This document shows, piece after piece, positions 5,051 to 6,924 of a stretch of 6,924 bases of DNA; position 1 is the stretch's first letter; each line of letters begins with the position of its first letter. Both the position numbers and the translations under genes were made by a program. The notes beneath the pieces are model-generated. The model had not been told where the DNA came from. It did no database searches and saw only the letters and a program-made list of their open reading frames with translations. The stretch lies in the NCBI GenBank assembly GCA_002437735.1, contig DJRC01000018.1:1-6924 (forward strand), read 5' to 3'. Source of the stretch: Oscillospiraceae bacterium UBA6370. Lineage in GTDB: Bacteria; Bacillota; Clostridia; Oscillospirales; Oscillospiraceae.

Positions 5051-5872
5051 TTACAGGAAGAGCTTATCCTCGGCGCGGCGGGTGTAGTCGCGCTCGAGCA
5101 TCGCCTTGTGCGAAAGGAAGGCTTCGTCGTCGAAATACTTCGCGCCCGTCGGACAACTCCGCACGCAGGAATGGCACTTGATGCACACGCCCGTGACCTC
5201 GGCGGGGTCCTCGCGGCTGATGCTGCCCATCGGGCAGAGCGCCACGCACACGCCGCAGCCGGTGCATTTACTCCGGTCGGTCTGCGGCTTGACCTTGAGA
5301 AAGTTTTTCGGCTCGCCGTCCAGTCCGAGGGGGCGGTAGTAGGGTGCATCCGCGTCGCCGTCGACCTGAACAGGCGCGGGGACCTCGGTCATCTTGCCGA
5401 GCTTTGTCACGACCGCCGCGCCGAGCTGCGCGAGCACGGTCACGTCCTCGCGGTCGGGACGGCCCGCGGCCAGCGTATCCGAAAAGGCGTGCTGGCAGGC
5501 GAACGCGCCGGCGGCGATGGTGTGGAAGCCCGCGTTCTCCAGACTCGCGCACAGCTCGGCGAGAGAGTTATCAAAGCTGCGGTTGCCGAAGGTCACGACC
5601 GGCACGGCAAGCGCGCCGTTTCCGGCAAAGCCGGTCTGCACAAAGGGCAGGAGCTTGTTGGGCACCTTGCCGGCGTAGGTCGGCGTGCCGAAGATCACGA
5701 GGTCCTTGTCCGTGAAGGCATAGGTCTCCTCCCGCGCGGCGGGCAGGGTGAAGTCGACAGTCTCGAGCGGCAGCTCCAGCGTCTGCGCGATGGCGTTGGC
5801 CAGGGTGGTGACGACCTTGCGGGTCCTTCCGGTGGCGCTGAAATAGACGGCGTAAACGGTTTTGATCTCCAT
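5051..5872 (-). CDS. EFR1-type flavodoxin / 2[4Fe-4S] ferredoxin fusion
   Basis: Product of 273 residues from ATG 5872. The N-terminal half is flavodoxin-like: YFSATGRTRK (about 10-19) is the FMN phosphate loop, and FGTPTYAGKVPN (61-72) and TFGNRSFDNS (94-103) are the flavin-contacting loops. The C-terminal half has two clusters, CxxCxxCxxxCP (Cys 203, 206, 209, 213) and CxxCxxCxxxCP (Cys 230, 233, 236, 240), enough for two [4Fe-4S] clusters. This arrangement matches the clostridial EFR1 family, thought to be a soluble electron carrier; its partners are unknown. ATG 5872 is chosen because AAGGA lies six bases upstream. An ATG at 5893 has only A/T sequence before it. It follows the four-cysteine gene by 45 bases, with no terminator, and is probably the last gene of the Clp operon. 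Loss of any cluster Cys would argue for decay, but all eight are present. Confidence 0.92.
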   Translation of the reverse strand: MEIKTVYAVYFSATGRTRKVVTTLANAIAQTLELPLETVDFTLPAAREETYAFTDKDLVIFGTPTYAGKVPNKLLPFVQTGFAGNGALAVPVVTFGNRSFDNSLAELCASLENAGFHTIAAGAFACQHAFSDTLAAGRPDREDVTVLAQLGAAVVTKLGKMTEVPAPVQVDGDADAPYYRPLGLDGEPKNFLKVKPQTDRSKCTGCGVCVALCPMGSISREDPAEVTGVCIKCHSCVRSCPTGAKYFDDEAFLSHKAMLERDYTRRAEDKLFL

Positions 5873-5878
5873 GATGCG

Positions 5879-5883
5879 TCCTT
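5879..5883 (-). promoter_or_regulatory. Shine-Dalgarno that decides the EFR1 gene start
   Basis: On the minus strand AAGGA is six bases before ATG 5872. The alternative ATG at 5893 lies upstream of this site and has no purine-rich element of its own. Confidence 0.7.
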
Positions 5884-5897
5884 CTCTCTTCATTTTT

Positions 5898-5913
5898 TAT
5901 ATAATTTTATATA
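5898..5913. repeat. AT-only inverted repeat in the gap before the EFR1 gene
   Basis: Sixteen bases made only of A and T contain TATATAA and TTATATA arms around two central bases, in an otherwise GC-rich region. It includes several -10-like hexamers on the minus strand, but I find no convincing -35 at 16-18 bases. It may be an internal promoter, a protein-binding site or simply an AT-rich spacer. Confidence 0.35.
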
Positions 5914-5917
5914 GCTC

Positions 5918-6133
5918 TCAGAGGGAAAAATCCTCCGGCGAGTGCGCTTTGGGATCGAGCGAGGCGGGCCGCGGCGGCACGCGGCGCAGCGGATCGTAAC
6001 GGAAGTGGCGGCAGTGGTCGCTGCCGTCCACCACGCCCCTGCGCGAGCAGGCGACCTCGCGCTCGTTCACCGCGGAGCCGTGGGCGCAGTAGGCGCAGCG
6101 CGGCTCAATGTCCTTGCGGAACGGATTTTTCAT
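5918..6133 (-). CDS. Small four-cysteine protein of unknown function (71 aa)
   Basis: A 71-residue hydrophilic protein. Its first 45 residues carry Cys13, Cys16, Cys29 and Cys41 (spacing CX2CX12CX11C) with His40 and His43 beside the last Cys, followed by the FRYDPLRRVPP motif (44-54). The Cys pattern suggests a small zinc-binding or possibly redox-active fold. I recall similar short proteins in clostridial genomes with the same Cys pattern and HCRxFRYDP motif but know no assigned function. The tail from about residue 55 is polar and probably disordered. The ATG at 6133 has AGAGG just upstream, preceded by a further GGGGAG. The gene sits 28 bases after the Clp ATPase stop and 45 bases before the EFR1 gene, all on one strand, suggesting co-transcription. 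No membrane segment or signal peptide is visible. Confidence 0.75.
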   Translation of the reverse strand: MKNPFRKDIEPRCAYCAHGSAVNEREVACSRRGVVDGSDHCRHFRYDPLRRVPPRPASLDPKAHSPEDFSL

Positions 6134-6161
6134 GTCCTCTCTCCCCTTTTTCTTTCTTTTA

Positions 6162-6924
6162 TTACAGGCTCAAAAGGTCGATCGCGCCGTCCTTCATCAC
6201 GGCACGCAGCTGCGTGACGGGATGGTCGTAGGAGTCGATGATGCGCGTGGCGATGACATCCTCCAGCTCCTTCTGGATGGTGCGGCGCAGGTTGCGCGCG
6301 CCGTAGGTGAGCGAGTAGGACTTGTTCGCCAGATACTCCGCCACGGCATCGTCGTAGGTGAAGGTGAAGCCCTTCTCCTTCAGGCTGAGCGCCAGCTCGT
6401 CGAGCATGATACGGGCAATGGAGACGAAATTCTTCTCGTCGAGGCGGTTGAAGCAGATGATCTCGTCCACGCGGTTGATGAACTCGGGGCGCAGGAACTC
6501 GCCGAGCGCCTTCATCGTGCGCTCGCGGTTCTGCTCGCTGACGCTGCGGCCGAAGCCGACGCTGCCCTCCTTGCGGTCGCTGCCGGCGTTGGAGGTCATG
6601 ACGATGACGGTATTCTCAAAGTTGACCTTGCGGCCGTGCGCGTCGGTCACCTCGCCGTCGTCGAGGATCTGCAGCAGGACGTTCAGCACGTCCGGATGTG
6701 CCTTTTCGATCTCGTCGAAGAGAATGACAGCGTAGGGCTTGCGGCGAATTTTTTCGGTCAGCTGCCCGGCCTCGTCGTAGCCGACGTAGCCCGGAGGGGA
6801 GCCGACAAGACGCGAGACGGAGTGCTTCTCCATGAACTCCGACATATCAAGACGGATGAGGGAATCGGGCGAATCGAAGAGGTCGGCGGCAAGCTGCTTG
6901 ACCAGCTCCGTCTTGCCCACGCCG
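6162..6924 (-). CDS. clpC: ClpC-type AAA+ ATPase, ATP-binding subunit of Clp protease (C-terminal fragment)
   Basis: The window holds the last 253 residues; the 5' part lies beyond 6924. The fragment begins within the second nucleotide-binding domain at Walker A GVGKTEL. It continues with pore loop GYVG (visible residues 45-48), Walker B VILFDEIEKAH (66-76), sensor 1 TSN (110-112), the arginine-finger region FLRPEFINRVDE (143-154) and sensor 2 YGARNLRR (207-214). SVGFG at 121-125 falls where ClpC has its VGF loop that docks on ClpP, favouring a ClpP partner over ClpB, which lacks such a loop. The family unfolds substrates and feeds them to ClpP. The GTG at 6918-6920 encodes the Val of Walker A and is not a start. 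The N-domain and first ATPase domain cannot be seen, so clpC versus clpA/clpE-like is not settled. It is first in the visible minus-strand run. Confidence 0.9.
   Translation of the reverse strand, partial: GVGKTELVKQLAADLFDSPDSLIRLDMSEFMEKHSVSRLVGSPPGYVGYDEAGQLTEKIRRKPYAVILFDEIEKAHPDVLNVLLQILDDGEVTDAHGRKVNFENTVIVMTSNAGSDRKEGSVGFGRSVSEQNRERTMKALGEFLRPEFINRVDEIICFNRLDEKNFVSIARIMLDELALSLKEKGFTFTYDDAVAEYLANKSYSLTYGARNLRRTIQKELEDVIATRIIDSYDHPVTQLRAVMKDGAIDLLSL

Noticed and set aside
3049..5349. 766-codon open frame on the minus strand across asnB and its leader
   Set aside because: It is antisense to asnB, a gene with every catalytic motif, and to the T-box. Its translation is low-complexity (rich in Ala, Glu, His, Val, Gly) as expected from the reverse of GC-rich codons, and it has no recognisable domain.
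5873..5893. EFR1 start at ATG 5893
   Set aside because: It has no SD; the AAGGA at 5879-5883 serves ATG 5872.
5108..5914. 268-codon open frame on the plus strand opposite the EFR1 gene
   Set aside because: The minus strand carries eight correctly spaced cluster cysteines and flavodoxin loops; the plus-strand product is low-complexity.
1..6924. CRISPR arrays, transposons, prophage genes, toxin-antitoxin pairs, tRNA or rRNA genes
   Set aside because: No repeat-spacer pattern, terminal inverted repeats, recombinase or transposase frames, or tRNA cloverleaf were seen anywhere on either strand.

Overview
The window looks like chromosomal DNA of a GC-rich member of the Bacillota, most likely class Clostridia (Oscillospirales-like). 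The reasons are a tRNA-sensing T-box leader, an FMN riboswitch in front of an ECF-type riboflavin transporter, a ClpC-type Clp ATPase, a flavodoxin/ferredoxin fusion of the EFR1 type, and strong AGGAGG-like ribosome binding sites in a GC-rich coding background. Taxonomy is inferred from gene content only; no rRNA or other marker is present.

Layout, left to right. (1) Positions 1-1394, plus strand: the C-terminal end of a PLP-dependent methionine gamma-lyase / 'aluminium resistance' family enzyme, a candidate 29-codon reading frame with a well-spaced Shine-Dalgarno, and a 321-residue EamA/DMT-type membrane transporter. A bidirectional terminator closes the run. (2) Positions 1433-1939, minus strand: a SLOG-superfamily (DUF1273/YpsA-like) protein whose promoter lies inside the apparent 5' end of its longest reading frame, so the start must be moved downstream. 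(3) Positions 2014-2957, plus strand: a promoter back-to-back with that of the SLOG gene, an FMN riboswitch, ribU and a terminator. (4) Positions 3016-4941, plus strand: a promoter, a T-box leader with asparagine specifier codons and a UGGC acceptor-pairing bulge, an overlapping antiterminator/terminator, and asnB. (5) Positions 5002-5044: a perfect 19-bp hairpin terminator shared by asnB and the convergent operon. (6) Positions 5051-6924, minus strand: a probable operon, in transcription order clpC-like gene (5' end outside the window), a 71-residue four-cysteine protein of unknown function, and an EFR1-type flavodoxin/2x[4Fe-4S] protein.

Two units are controlled by RNA sensors of their own end product or substrate. 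Riboflavin uptake (ribU) is governed by FMN, apparently by hiding the ribosome binding site. Asparagine synthesis (asnB) is governed by uncharged tRNA-Asn through transcription antitermination. Both are known types of regulation. I see no mobile element, CRISPR array, tRNA or rRNA, and no clear evidence of a wholly new system. The least explained items are the 29-codon Arg/Pro-rich reading frame at 311-400 and the four-cysteine protein encoded between the Clp ATPase and the Fe-S flavodoxin.
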